Positions 27,711 to 35,961 of a stretch of 64,000 nt of DNA are shown here, in pieces (the first letter of the stretch is position 1; each line of letters opens with the position of its first letter). The position numbers were made by a program, and so were the translations under genes. Where the stretch lies: positions 1 through 64,000 of the forward strand of contig NZ_ATYT01000012.1 of assembly GCF_000427825.1 (NCBI RefSeq). The letters are read 5' to 3'. The notes under the pieces were generated by a model. The model searched no databases. It saw only the letters and a program-made list of their open reading frames with translations, and was not told the origin of the DNA. This DNA is from Thermocrispum municipale DSM 44069 (GTDB taxonomy: Bacteria; Actinomycetota; Actinomycetes; Mycobacteriales; Pseudonocardiaceae).

Positions 27711-28999
27711 CGCGTAACCTCCTGTGCCGCCGCCACGGCATCGCGAATGGCTGCCAAACCTTCGTCGACTTCCTCGGACGTGATCGTCATCGGTGGGGCG
27801 AGCCGGATGACGTTGCCGTGCAGTCCACCCTTACCCACTAGCACACCACGAGCGCGGGTTTCCTCCAACACCGCCGTGGCCAGCGCCGGGCTCGGGTCCT
27901 GGCCACCTGGCTCGACGAATTCGAGACCGACCATCAGTCCCTTTCCTCGCACGTCTCCGATGATCGGGTGATCGTCGGCGATCGCCCGCAGACCCGCGAT
28001 CAACCTGGTGCCCTGCACCGCCGCGTTGCGCTGCAATTCGTGGGATTCCACGTAGTCGAGCACCGCGAGAGCGCCCGCGGTGGCCACCGGGTTGCCACCG
28101 AACGTGGAGATCGAGTTGGCGCTCAGACAGTCCATGATCTCGCCGCGGCCGACCACACCACCGATCGCCAGGCCGTTGCCCAGACCCTTGGCGAACGTCA
28201 TCAGGTCCGGCGTCACGCCGTGCGCCTGGATGCCCCAGTAGTGCTCACCGGTGCGGCCCCAGCCGGTCTGCACCTCGTCGGAGATGAACAAGATGCCGTA
28301 CTCGTCGAGAACTTCCTTGAACGCCGCGTACAGGCCGTCCGGCGGAACGGTGAATCCGCCGACACCCTGGATCGGCTCGGCGATCATGCACGCCACGTCG
28401 CCCGAGGTCGCCGTCTGCAGCACATCGCGCAGATCGTCGACGCATGCCTTGATGTAGTCGGAGTCGGAGTAGTTCTTGAACGGGCTGCGATACCGGTATC
28501 CGCCGTGCACGTAGGACACCCGCACCGGCGACAGCGAGCTGGCCGACCAGCCCCGGTTGCCGGTGACGCCGATGGTGGCGAACGCGCGACCGTGATAGCT
28601 GTTGCGGATGGCCAGCACCTGGTCACTGCGGCGGTACTGGGTGGCCAGCATCAACGCGGTCTCGTTGGCCTCGGTCCCCGAGTTGGTGAAGAAGACCTTG
28701 GCGTCCGGGATGCCGGACAGTTCCGCGATCCGCTCGGCGAGCTCGACCTGGCTGCGGATCAAGTACAGCGTGGAGGTGTGCAGTACGCCGCTGTCGAGTT
28801 GCTTGCGTACCGCGTCGTTGACTTCGGTGACCCCGTACCCCAGGGCGTTGGTCAGGATGCCCGCGAAGAAGTCCAGATAGCTGCGACCTTTCGCGTCGGT
28901 CACCCGCCGCCCACTGCCATGCACGATCTCAATCGGTTCGTCGTAGTACAGCGCCAGCCAGCTGGGTAGCACGGCGCGGTGCCGGTCGATGAGCTCCAT
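27707..28999 (-). CDS. Class III aminotransferase, probably beta-alanine:pyruvate/2-oxoglutarate type
   Basis: A 430-residue PLP enzyme with GRSYLDFFAGILTNALGYG near the start, SGTEANETALMLATQ, the cofactor Asp in FISDEVQTGWGRTGEHYW, and the Schiff-base Lys in LMTFAKGLGNGLAIGG. The neighbours, mmsA downstream and the dihydropyrimidinase/ureidopropionase genes nearby, make beta-alanine the likely amino donor. The start MELIDRH at 28999 is preferred; an ATG at 29035 would add 12 residues. It is divergent from the PucR gene, which probably controls it. Confidence 0.9.
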   Translation of the reverse strand: MELIDRHRAVLPSWLALYYDEPIEIVHGSGRRVTDAKGRSYLDFFAGILTNALGYGVTEVNDAVRKQLDSGVLHTSTLYLIRSQVELAERIAELSGIPDAKVFFTNSGTEANETALMLATQYRRSDQVLAIRNSYHGRAFATIGVTGNRGWSASSLSPVRVSYVHGGYRYRSPFKNYSDSDYIKACVDDLRDVLQTATSGDVACMIAEPIQGVGGFTVPPDGLYAAFKEVLDEYGILFISDEVQTGWGRTGEHYWGIQAHGVTPDLMTFAKGLGNGLAIGGVVGRGEIMDCLSANSISTFGGNPVATAGALAVLDYVESHELQRNAAVQGTRLIAGLRAIADDHPIIGDVRGKGLMVGLEFVEPGGQDPSPALATAVLEETRARGVLVGKGGLHGNVIRLAPPMTITSEEVDEGLAAIRDAVAAAQEVTR

Positions 29000-29036
29000 G
29001 GTTCGAGTGTCGCCGCCGCACGTGATGCGCACCATG

Positions 29037-29077
29037 CACAACCTGTATCGCCCGCCCGTCAATCGCCGTACATTGTG
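29037..29077. promoter_or_regulatory. Dyad in the divergent pucR/aminotransferase region
   Basis: CACAACCTGTA (29037-29047) and TACATTGTG (29069-29077) are complementary apart from a two-base bulge. They lie midway between the two divergent start codons, a suitable place for PucR to control both directions. TACATT also resembles a -10 element for pucR. Motif seen; regulator assignment inferred. Confidence 0.45.
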
Positions 29078-29128
29078 TTGCGCCGGGGTGCGTGCACGCC
29101 GGTGACGGTCCGGCGTGGGGGAGGGGTG

Positions 29129-30775
29129 ATGTATCCGACGATCTCGGAGATCCTGCGGCTCCCGGTGATTCGCCAGGGACGGCCGAGTGTGGTGGCCGGC
29201 GCGAGCGGGTTGGAGAACCGGGTCCGCTGGGTGCACGTGGTCGAGGTGGCCGACGTCGCACAACTGCTCAACGGTGGTGAGCTGGTGTTGACCACCGGGG
29301 TCGCGCTGCCCGAGGAGGACGACGCGCTGGTGGCCTACATCGACCAGCTCGCCACGATCGGGATCGCCGGGCTGGTGATCGAGCTGGTGCGCCGGTGGAC
29401 CGACCGGTTGCCGCAGGCCGTGGTCGCCGCGGCGGAACGGAACAACCTGCCGCTGATCACACTGGCGGAGGAGACGCGCTACGTGGCGGTGACCGAGGCG
29501 ATCGCAGCGATGATCTCCGAGGCACAGGTCGCCGAGCTGCGCGCCGCGGAGCAGATCCACGAGACGTTCACCGCCCTGACCGTGGCGGGCGCCGAGCCCG
29601 CCGAGGTGCTGCGCGAGGTGGTGGCCGCGTGCGGCCGCCCGGTGGTGCTGGAGACGCTGGGTCACGACGTCCTGGCCTACGACACCGCGGGCGGGTCGGC
29701 CAACGAGCTGCTGGCGGACTGGGCGGAACGATCCCGTGCGGTCACGATGGACGAGCGCACCGGGTGGGACCGCGAGGCGGGCTGGCTGGTCACCGTGGTC
29801 GGTGCTCGGCGCAACGACTGGGGCCGCCTGGTGTTGCTGTGCCCGGAGGAGCCGAACCACCGGTTGATCGTGCTCATCGAGCGAGCCGCTTCGGCGCTGG
29901 CCGTCCACCGGTTGGCGGCGCGGGAGCGGGAGAGCCTCGAGCGGCACGCCCATCGGACGCTGCTGGCCGAGCTGGTGTCCTCACCGGTGACGCCGACGGA
30001 TCTGGCTGCGCGGTCCACCGCACTGGGGGTGCCGCTGCAACATCGACAGCTGGTCGGGATGTCGGTCAGGCCGCGTACGGCGACACCGTTGGGGCGGCGC
30101 CCGGCCACGGCGATGGCGACCCAGGAAGTCCTGCGTGATTTGGCCGAAGCGACCGTGCTGGCCGCCCGGCGGGCACACGTGGACGCGCTGGTCGGCGTGG
30201 TCGACGACACCGACGTCACGGTGTTGCTGTCGCTGCCGCGGCAAACGGACGTCGACGGCGTGCTCGCCAGGCTGTCGTCGCACATCCACCGCGCGTCGGC
30301 CGCCGCCGCGCAACCGATGCCTGTCGTGGTCGGCGTGGGCACCGCGGTGGAGGAGATCTCGCAGGCACGCCGCAGCCTGCTCGAAGCCGGACAGGTGGCC
30401 AGGGCGGTCCCGGTGCAGCGCAACGGCGCCGTCGAGGAGCGGGGCTTTCATCGGCTGCACGACGTGCGGCTACGCGGTCTGCTCCACCTGCTGGCCGACG
30501 ACGAGCGGGTGCGCGCTTTCGCCGAGCGTGAGCTCGGGCCGCTGCTGGCGCGCGACCACCAACGCGGCACCCGGCTGTTGGACACACTGCGGCACTACTG
30601 CGTGCACGGCGGCAACAAATCGGCGGCGGCCGCTGCGGCACACGTGTCGCGCACGGCGTACTACCAGCAGCTGGCTCGCATCGAGCAAATCCTGGGCGTC
30701 TCGCTGGACGATCCGGAATCCGTCCTCTCGCTCTACGTCGCACTGCTCGCGCGCGACATCCGCGAGTCCGGCTGA
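29129..30775 (+). CDS. PucR family transcriptional regulator
   Basis: A 548-residue regulator: an N-terminal PucR ligand-binding domain (ISEILRLPVIRQGRPSVVAGASGLENRVRWVHVVEVADVAQLLNGGELVLTTG, residues 4-60 and on), a central GGDEF-like dimer region, and a C-terminal helix-turn-helix of the CdaR/HTH_30 type (LLDTLRHYCVHGGNKSAAAAAAHVSRTAYYQQLARIEQILG). PucR-type proteins govern purine, pyrimidine and related nitrogen catabolism. ATG 29129 sits behind GGGGGAGGGG. Divergent to the aminotransferase-mmsA operon and close to the hydantoinase-type operon, it is the likely pathway regulator. Confidence 0.93.
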   Translation: MYPTISEILRLPVIRQGRPSVVAGASGLENRVRWVHVVEVADVAQLLNGGELVLTTGVALPEEDDALVAYIDQLATIGIAGLVIELVRRWTDRLPQAVVAAAERNNLPLITLAEETRYVAVTEAIAAMISEAQVAELRAAEQIHETFTALTVAGAEPAEVLREVVAACGRPVVLETLGHDVLAYDTAGGSANELLADWAERSRAVTMDERTGWDREAGWLVTVVGARRNDWGRLVLLCPEEPNHRLIVLIERAASALAVHRLAARERESLERHAHRTLLAELVSSPVTPTDLAARSTALGVPLQHRQLVGMSVRPRTATPLGRRPATAMATQEVLRDLAEATVLAARRAHVDALVGVVDDTDVTVLLSLPRQTDVDGVLARLSSHIHRASAAAAQPMPVVVGVGTAVEEISQARRSLLEAGQVARAVPVQRNGAVEERGFHRLHDVRLRGLLHLLADDERVRAFAERELGPLLARDHQRGTRLLDTLRHYCVHGGNKSAAAAAAHVSRTAYYQQLARIEQILGVSLDDPESVLSLYVALLARDIRESG

Positions 30776-30776
30776 T

Positions 30777-31328
30777 CTACCGAGGTGGCGGGTCATCGGC
30801 GAGGCGAGCGTAGATCAGCGTGTCGGTCCACTCGCCCTTGCACCACCAGTTGCTACGCAGGTGCGCTTCCCGTCGCATGCCCACCCGTTCGGCCAGCCGT
30901 GCCGACGCGGAGTTGCGCGCATCCATCTGAGCCGCGACGCGATGCAAGCCGTACACGTCGAACGCGGCGGAGAGGACTGCCTGCGCCGCCTCGGAGGCAA
31001 AGCCGCGCCCGCCGTAGTCCGGATCGAGCGTCCACCCGATCTCTGCCAGGCGCGTGTCGTCGTCGGGGTGCCACAGCGCGATGTCGCCGATGACCACGCC
31101 GTCGTGCTCCAGCACGAGCGCGAGCCCTCTGGCGTCGGTCTCCAGCCCGGTTCGCGGGATCCTCTTGGCAACTTCGCGAGCGGCGTCCTCCGCCGTCCAC
31201 GGCCCTACGAGCAGATAACGCGCCACGTCCGGGCGGGAGGAGAACCGGAGGAGATCCGGGGCGTCCTCCTCGCGATGCGGGCGCAGCACCAGCCGGTCGG
31301 TCTTGATCGGTAACTCCAAGGTCCGCAC
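30777..31328 (-). CDS. GNAT family N-acetyltransferase (RimJ/RimL-like)
   Basis: A 183-residue acetyltransferase with LPIKTDRLVLRPHREEDAPDLL at the N-terminus, the acetyl-CoA loop GWTLDPDYGGRGFASEAAQAVL, and LHRVAAQMDARNSASARLAERVGMRREAHLRSNWW, typical of the RimJ/RimL group. The GTG at 31328 was chosen because the family opening follows immediately. It is convergent with pucR (one base apart) and divergent from the LPMO gene. Substrate unknown. Confidence 0.9.
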   Translation of the reverse strand: MRTLELPIKTDRLVLRPHREEDAPDLLRFSSRPDVARYLLVGPWTAEDAAREVAKRIPRTGLETDARGLALVLEHDGVVIGDIALWHPDDDTRLAEIGWTLDPDYGGRGFASEAAQAVLSAAFDVYGLHRVAAQMDARNSASARLAERVGMRREAHLRSNWWCKGEWTDTLIYARLADDPPPR

Positions 31329-31438
31329 CAGAGCGCACCCTAGCCGACCTGCCCGGGGCGGGCACGCACCGATGGCATGAACGGGCAGGGTGCTTGTTGT
31401 GAGGTTTCGGTCGCTCCGCGTGACGGTCATGCTGGCAA

Positions 31439-31452
31439 GTGGTCTGGACCAC
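31439..31452. promoter_or_regulatory. DasR-responsive element (dre) before the LPMO gene
   Basis: GTGGTCTGGACCAC differs by one base from the Streptomyces DasR consensus core GTGGTCTAGACCAC and is a near-perfect palindrome. It lies 40 bp upstream of the LPMO start. DasR is a GntR repressor released by glucosamine-6-phosphate, so this predicts chitin/GlcNAc induction. The dasR gene is not in the window. Confidence 0.8.
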
Positions 31453-31491
31453 ATTCCCTCGAAAATCCCCTGCTACATCGAGGAGGAAACG

Positions 31492-32004
31492 ATGGCCAAG
31501 CGCAGCACCACGTTTCTCGGTGCGCTCGCGATAACCCCGCTGGTCATGGTCGCGCTCCCCAGCGCAACGGCCGGCGCGCACGGCTACATCACCGATCCGC
31601 CGAGCAGGCAGGCGCAGTGCGCGCAAGGCGTGGTGGAGTGCGGTGACATCAAGTGGGAGCCGCACAGTGTGGAAGGCCCCAAGGGGCTGAAGAGCTGTAG
31701 TGGCGGCAACGCCCGGTTCGCCGAGCTGGACGACGACGGCAAGGGCTGGGTGCCGACGCCGGTGTCCGGTTCGGTGACGTTCACGTGGAAGTTCACCGCG
31801 CCGCACCGCACGTCGAACTTCGAGTACTACATCGGCGACGAGAAGGTGGCGGACTTCGACGGTGGCGGACAGCAGCCGCCCGACGGCCTGACGCACACCA
31901 TCGACGTCAGCGGGTACAGCGGGCACCAGAAACTGCTGGCCGTGTGGAACATCGCCGACACGCCGAACGCGTTCTACAACTGCATCGATTTGGACATCAG
32001 TTGA
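31492..32004 (+). CDS. AA10 lytic polysaccharide monooxygenase (chitin-type, single domain)
   Basis: The 170-residue preprotein has a signal peptide (MAKRSTTF, hydrophobic core) cleaved after TAGA to leave His as residue 1 of the mature chain (HGYITDPPSR). This N-terminal His and the later TAPHRTS His form the copper brace. ADTPNAFYNCIDLDI near the end supplies the conserved axial Phe/Tyr region. The mature protein is about 141 residues, small for the family, and has no carbohydrate-binding module. It would be secreted and cleave chitin or cellulose oxidatively; the DasR-like site upstream argues for chitin. ATG 31492 follows GAGGAGG. Confidence 0.92.
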   Translation: MAKRSTTFLGALAITPLVMVALPSATAGAHGYITDPPSRQAQCAQGVVECGDIKWEPHSVEGPKGLKSCSGGNARFAELDDDGKGWVPTPVSGSVTFTWKFTAPHRTSNFEYYIGDEKVADFDGGGQQPPDGLTHTIDVSGYSGHQKLLAVWNIADTPNAFYNCIDLDIS

Positions 32005-32019
32005 TCAACCGACAACACC

Positions 32020-32089
32020 GGACAAGGCAGTCAACGGGCAGACTGTTCACCGTGCAGGCGAACCGTGAACAGTCTGCCACTGCCTGTCC
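32020..32089. terminator. Long bipartite hairpin between LPMO and NCS1 genes
   Basis: A perfect 14-bp stem GGCAGACTGTTCAC/GTGAACAGTCTGCC (32037-32050, 32065-32078) encloses a 14-nt loop, and AGGCAGT/ACTGCCT (32025-32031, 32079-32085) plus GGAC/GTCC extend it outward after a small bulge. It begins 16 bp after the LPMO stop, so it probably ends that transcript. There is no T-run. Confidence 0.6.
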
Positions 32090-32115
32090 AGTGTGACCCG
32101 CAACACTATGCCCCA

Positions 32116-33719
32116 ATGGCGTTGACATCCGCCGGGGGCGACAACCTCGAATCTACCGAAGGTGTCGGCGGCGCCGCGCAGCAGGTCAGACATCCCGACG
32201 GGAGGGTGGACCTGCACGAAGCCGTGGTCGCCGGCGTGCGCGCGAGCCGCTTCTCCAACGACGATCTGGCGCCGGTCCCGGTGGCCAAGCGGTCGTGGAC
32301 GACGTACAACTACTTCGCGTTGTGGATGGGGATGGCGCACAACATCCCAGTTATCTGCTCGCATCCGGGCTGATCGTGCTGGGCATGGACTGGGTCCAGG
32401 CCCTGCTGACGATCACGTTGGGCAACCTCATCGTGCCCATCCCGATGCTGCTCAACAGCCACGCGGGCACCAAGTACGGCATCCCGTTCCCGGTGTTCGC
32501 GCGCGCGTTCTACGGAGTCCGCGGCGCGAACCTGGCGGCGTTGCTGCGTGCCTTCATCGCGTGCGGCTGGTTCGGCATCCAGACCTGGGTCGGCGGCCAC
32601 GCGATGTGGGTCATCGTCGGCACGCTGGCCGGCGACGGCTGGACGAACGCCGCGGTGGTCGGCGGGCAGCCGGTCACGTTGTGGATCTCGTTCGGGGTGT
32701 TCTGGCTGCTGCAGCTGCTGATCATCTGGCGTGGCATGGACGCCGTGCGCCGTTTCGAGAACTGGACCGCGCCGCTGGTCAGCGTCGCGTTCTTGATCAT
32801 GATGACCTACGTCCTGGTCAAGGCGGGCGGCCTCGGGCCGATCCTGGAGCGTCCGTCGCAGCTGGGCTGGGGGCTGGAGTTCTGGGCGGTGTTCGCCCCG
32901 TCGCTGATGGCGATGATCGCCTTCTGGGCGACGTTGTCGCTGAACATGCCGGACTTCACCCGCTTCGGCGGCAGTCAGCGCAAGCAGATGCGCGGGCAGA
33001 TCCTCGGCCTGCCCACCACGATGACGTTCATCGCGATCGTGGCCGTGCTGACCACATCGGGCGGTGCGGTGCTCTACGGCGAGGAGATCTGGGACCCGGC
33101 CCTGCTCGCCGCGCGGTTCGACGAGCCGGTCGTGGTGATCATCTCGCTCGTCGCGCTGGTGCTCGCCACCATTTCGGCGAACATCGCGGCGAACGTGGTC
33201 AGCCCGTCCTACGACTTCTCGAACGCCTTCCCCCGCAAGATCAGTTTCGCCGTCGGCGGGCTGATCACCGGTGTGCTGGGCATCGTGGTGCAGCCGTGGC
33301 GGCTGCTGGCCAACGCCGACGTCTACATCAACGGCTGGCTGGTGTTCTACGGCGGCGTGCTCGGTGCCGTGGCCGGCGTGCTGATCAGCGGCTACTGGCT
33401 GCGTGCCCGCACCGAACTGCAGCTGGCCGAGTTGTACCGGGAGAAGGGCCGCTACTGGTTCTCCGGTGGCTGGAACTGGCAGGCGGTCGTCGCCACGGTG
33501 ATCGGCGGTGTGCTGGCCGTCGGTGGCGCCTACACCGCACCGGGCAAGGAAGGCCCGTTCCCGGAAGACGGCCTGATTCCGTTCTTGAAAGGGTTCTACG
33601 ACTACAGCTGGGTGGTCGGCCTGGTGGCCGCCTCGATCGTCTACGTCCTGCTGACCGCGGGGCGTAACACGATGCGGATCGCCGAGGCCGCCCCGGCGGA
33701 AGGAGAAGCGCGTGCCTGA
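32116..33719 (+). pseudogene. NCS1 family nucleobase:cation symporter, frameshifted
   Basis: The product is a cytosine/uracil/allantoin-type permease with about 12 membrane segments. The first part (from ATG 32116) reads SNDDLAPVPVAKRSWTTYNYFALWMGMAHNIP and then shifts to VICSHPG and a stop. From 32349 the next frame continues SYLLASGLIVLGMDWVQALLTI through to 33719. Restoring one C in the CCC at 32346-32348 would join the two parts seamlessly, within transmembrane helix 1. So the gene is either broken by a one-base deletion or carries a sequencing error. An internal GTG at 32295 would give 474 residues lacking the start of helix 1. It leads the ureidopropionase-dihydropyrimidinase operon and would import uracil, hydantoin or a related base. 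Confidence 0.82.
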
Positions 33720-34554
33720 CGTGGTGAAAGCTGCCCTGGTGCAACAACGCTGGACCGGCGACAAGGAGTCGATGATCGCCAACGCGGTCGACTACATCGG
33801 CCAAGCGGCGTCCCAGGGTGCGCAGGTGGTGTGCCTGCAGGAGCTGTTCTACGGGCCCTACTTCTGCCAGGTCCAGGACGCCGAGTTCTACTCCTACACC
33901 GAGCAGATCCCGGACGGCCCGACCACCAAGCTGATGCAGGAGGTCGCCGAGCGCCATGGGGTAGTGCTCGTCGTCCCGATGTACGAGGAGGAGCAGCCCG
34001 GGGTCTACTACAACACCGCGGCGGTGATCGACGCCGACGGCAGCTACCTGGGCAAACACCGGAAGAACCACATCCCGCAGGTCAAAGGCTTCTGGGAGAA
34101 GTTCTACTTCCGGCCAGGCAACCTCGGTTATCCGGTGTTCGACACCGCGGTCGGCAAGATCGGTGTGTACATCTGCTACGAGCGGCACTTCCCGGAGGGG
34201 TGGCGTGCTCTCGGGCTGGGTGGCGCGCGGATCGTGTTCAACCCGTCGGCGACCAGTCGTGGCTTGTCGCAGTACTTGTGGCGGCTGGAGCAGCCCGCGG
34301 CCGCGGTGGCCAACGAGTACTTCGTCGGCGCCATCAACCGGGTCGGGGTGGAGCCGCTGGGCGACAACGACTTCTACGGCCAGTCCTACTTCGTCGACCC
34401 GCGTGGGGAGCTGGTCGGTGACGCGGCCTCGGACTCCGAGGACGAAGTGGTCGTGCGGGATCTGGACATGGCCGAGCTGGCCGAGGTCCGCAACCTGTGG
34501 CAGTTCTATCGCGATCGCAGGCCGGACACGTATGGCCCGTTGACCGAAGCGTAA
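33712..34554 (+). CDS. Carbon-nitrogen hydrolase, probable beta-ureidopropionase
   Basis: A 280-residue nitrilase-superfamily amidase with the Glu-Lys-Cys triad in CLQELFYGPYFCQ, LGKHRKNHIPQ and GVYICYERHFPE. The sequence resembles N-carbamoyl-beta-alanine and N-carbamoyl-putrescine amidases. Beside dihydropyrimidinase it most likely hydrolyses N-carbamoyl-beta-alanine to beta-alanine, CO2 and ammonia. GTG 33712 lies inside the end of the permease frame (8-bp overlap) behind AAGGAG. Cytoplasmic. Confidence 0.91.
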   Translation: MPDVVKAALVQQRWTGDKESMIANAVDYIGQAASQGAQVVCLQELFYGPYFCQVQDAEFYSYTEQIPDGPTTKLMQEVAERHGVVLVVPMYEEEQPGVYYNTAAVIDADGSYLGKHRKNHIPQVKGFWEKFYFRPGNLGYPVFDTAVGKIGVYICYERHFPEGWRALGLGGARIVFNPSATSRGLSQYLWRLEQPAAAVANEYFVGAINRVGVEPLGDNDFYGQSYFVDPRGELVGDAASDSEDEVVVRDLDMAELAEVRNLWQFYRDRRPDTYGPLTEA

Positions 34555-34566
34555 AGGGGGAGCGCC

Positions 34567-35952
34567 ATGCGCACGCTGATTCGAGGCGGGACGGTGGTCA
34601 ACGCGACCGGGCCGGTGGTGGCCGACGTGTTGATCACCGACGAGACGATCGGTGCGGTCACCGCGCCCGGGCTGATCACGGTCGCCGACGAGGAGATCGA
34701 CGCCACGGGCAAGTACGTGCTGCCCGGTGGCATCGACGCGCACACGCACATGGAGATGCCGTTCGGCGGGACGTTCTCGTCGGACACGTTCGCCACCGGC
34801 ACGACGGCGGCCGCGTGGGGTGGCACGACCACGATCATCGACTTCGCGGTGCAGAAGAAGGGCACGTCGCTGCTGGCGACGATGGACGCCTGGCACGAGA
34901 AGGCCGACGGTCACTGCGCGATCGACTACGGCTTCCACATGATCATCTCCGACGTCAACGACCAGTCGTTGAAGGAGATGCAGTCGTGCATCGACCAGGG
35001 CGTGAACAGCTTCAAGATGTTCATGGCCTACCTGGGGGTCTTCTACGCCACCGACGGCGAGATCCTGCGGGCCATGCAGCGAGCCACCGAGACCGGCGCG
35101 CTGATCATGATGCACGCGGAGAACGGCATCGCGATCGACGAGCTGGTGGCCCAGGCGCTCGCCGCGGGCCACACCGACCCGGTCCAGCACGGTCTCACGC
35201 GGCCGCCCGAGCTGGAGGGCGAGGCGACGTCGCGGGCGATCCAGCTGGCCCGGGTCACCGGCGCGCCGCTGTACATCGTCCACCTGTCGGCGCGGCATGC
35301 GCTGGAGGCGGTGGCCGAGGCCCGCGACACCGGGCAGAACGTCTTCGCCGAGACCTGCCCGCAGTACCTGTACCTGTCGCTGGAGGATTTGGCCAAGCCC
35401 GGGTTCGAGGGGGCCAAGTACGTGGCTTCGCCGCCGCTATGCCCCCAGGATCACCAGCCGGACCTGTGGCGTGGCCTGCGGACCAACGACCTGTCGGTGG
35501 TGTCGACCGACCACTGCCCGTTCTGCTTCAAAGACCAGAAGGAGCTGGGCAAGAGCGACTTCTCCAAGATCCCGAACGGCATGCCGGGTGTGGAGCACCG
35601 GATGGACCTGCTGCACCAGGGCGTCGTGGCGGGCGAGATCTCGCTGGCCCGCTGGGTGGAGATCGCGTCCACCACGCCCGCCCGCATGTTCGGGCTGTAC
35701 CCGCGCAAGGGCGTCATCGCGCCGGGCGCGGACGCCGACGTCGTGGTCTACGACCCGAACGCCACGCAGACCATCTCGGCCGAGACACATCACATGAACG
35801 TCGACTACTCCGCCTACGAGGGCATGCGGATCACCGGCAAGGTCGACACGGTGTTCTCGCGCGGGTCGAAGGTCATCGCCGACGGCGCTTTCCACGGCAG
35901 GGAAGGGCACGGCACGTTCCTTTCCCGCGAGCTGTCGCAGTACCTGCTGTAG
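34567..35952 (+). CDS. hydA: Dihydropyrimidinase (D-hydantoinase family)
   Basis: A 461-residue cyclic amidohydrolase. The zinc ligands appear in GGIDAHTHMEMPFGG (HxH), the carbamylated Lys in NSFKMFMAYLG, His in MMHAENG and IVHLSARHALE, and the catalytic Asp in VVSTDHCPF. It opens dihydrouracil (or hydantoins) to the N-carbamoyl amino acid. ATG 34567 follows AAGGGGGAG 12 bases after the amidase stop; one operon with its neighbours. Confidence 0.94.
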   Translation: MRTLIRGGTVVNATGPVVADVLITDETIGAVTAPGLITVADEEIDATGKYVLPGGIDAHTHMEMPFGGTFSSDTFATGTTAAAWGGTTTIIDFAVQKKGTSLLATMDAWHEKADGHCAIDYGFHMIISDVNDQSLKEMQSCIDQGVNSFKMFMAYLGVFYATDGEILRAMQRATETGALIMMHAENGIAIDELVAQALAAGHTDPVQHGLTRPPELEGEATSRAIQLARVTGAPLYIVHLSARHALEAVAEARDTGQNVFAETCPQYLYLSLEDLAKPGFEGAKYVASPPLCPQDHQPDLWRGLRTNDLSVVSTDHCPFCFKDQKELGKSDFSKIPNGMPGVEHRMDLLHQGVVAGEISLARWVEIASTTPARMFGLYPRKGVIAPGADADVVVYDPNATQTISAETHHMNVDYSAYEGMRITGKVDTVFSRGSKVIADGAFHGREGHGTFLSRELSQYLL

Positions 35953-35961
35953 GGGTGCGCG

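Noticed and set aside
29000-29035. Upstream ATG extending the aminotransferase by 12 residues
   Set aside because: The extension (VRITCGGDTRT) is not typical of the family and would lie in the divergent promoter; kept only as an alternative start.
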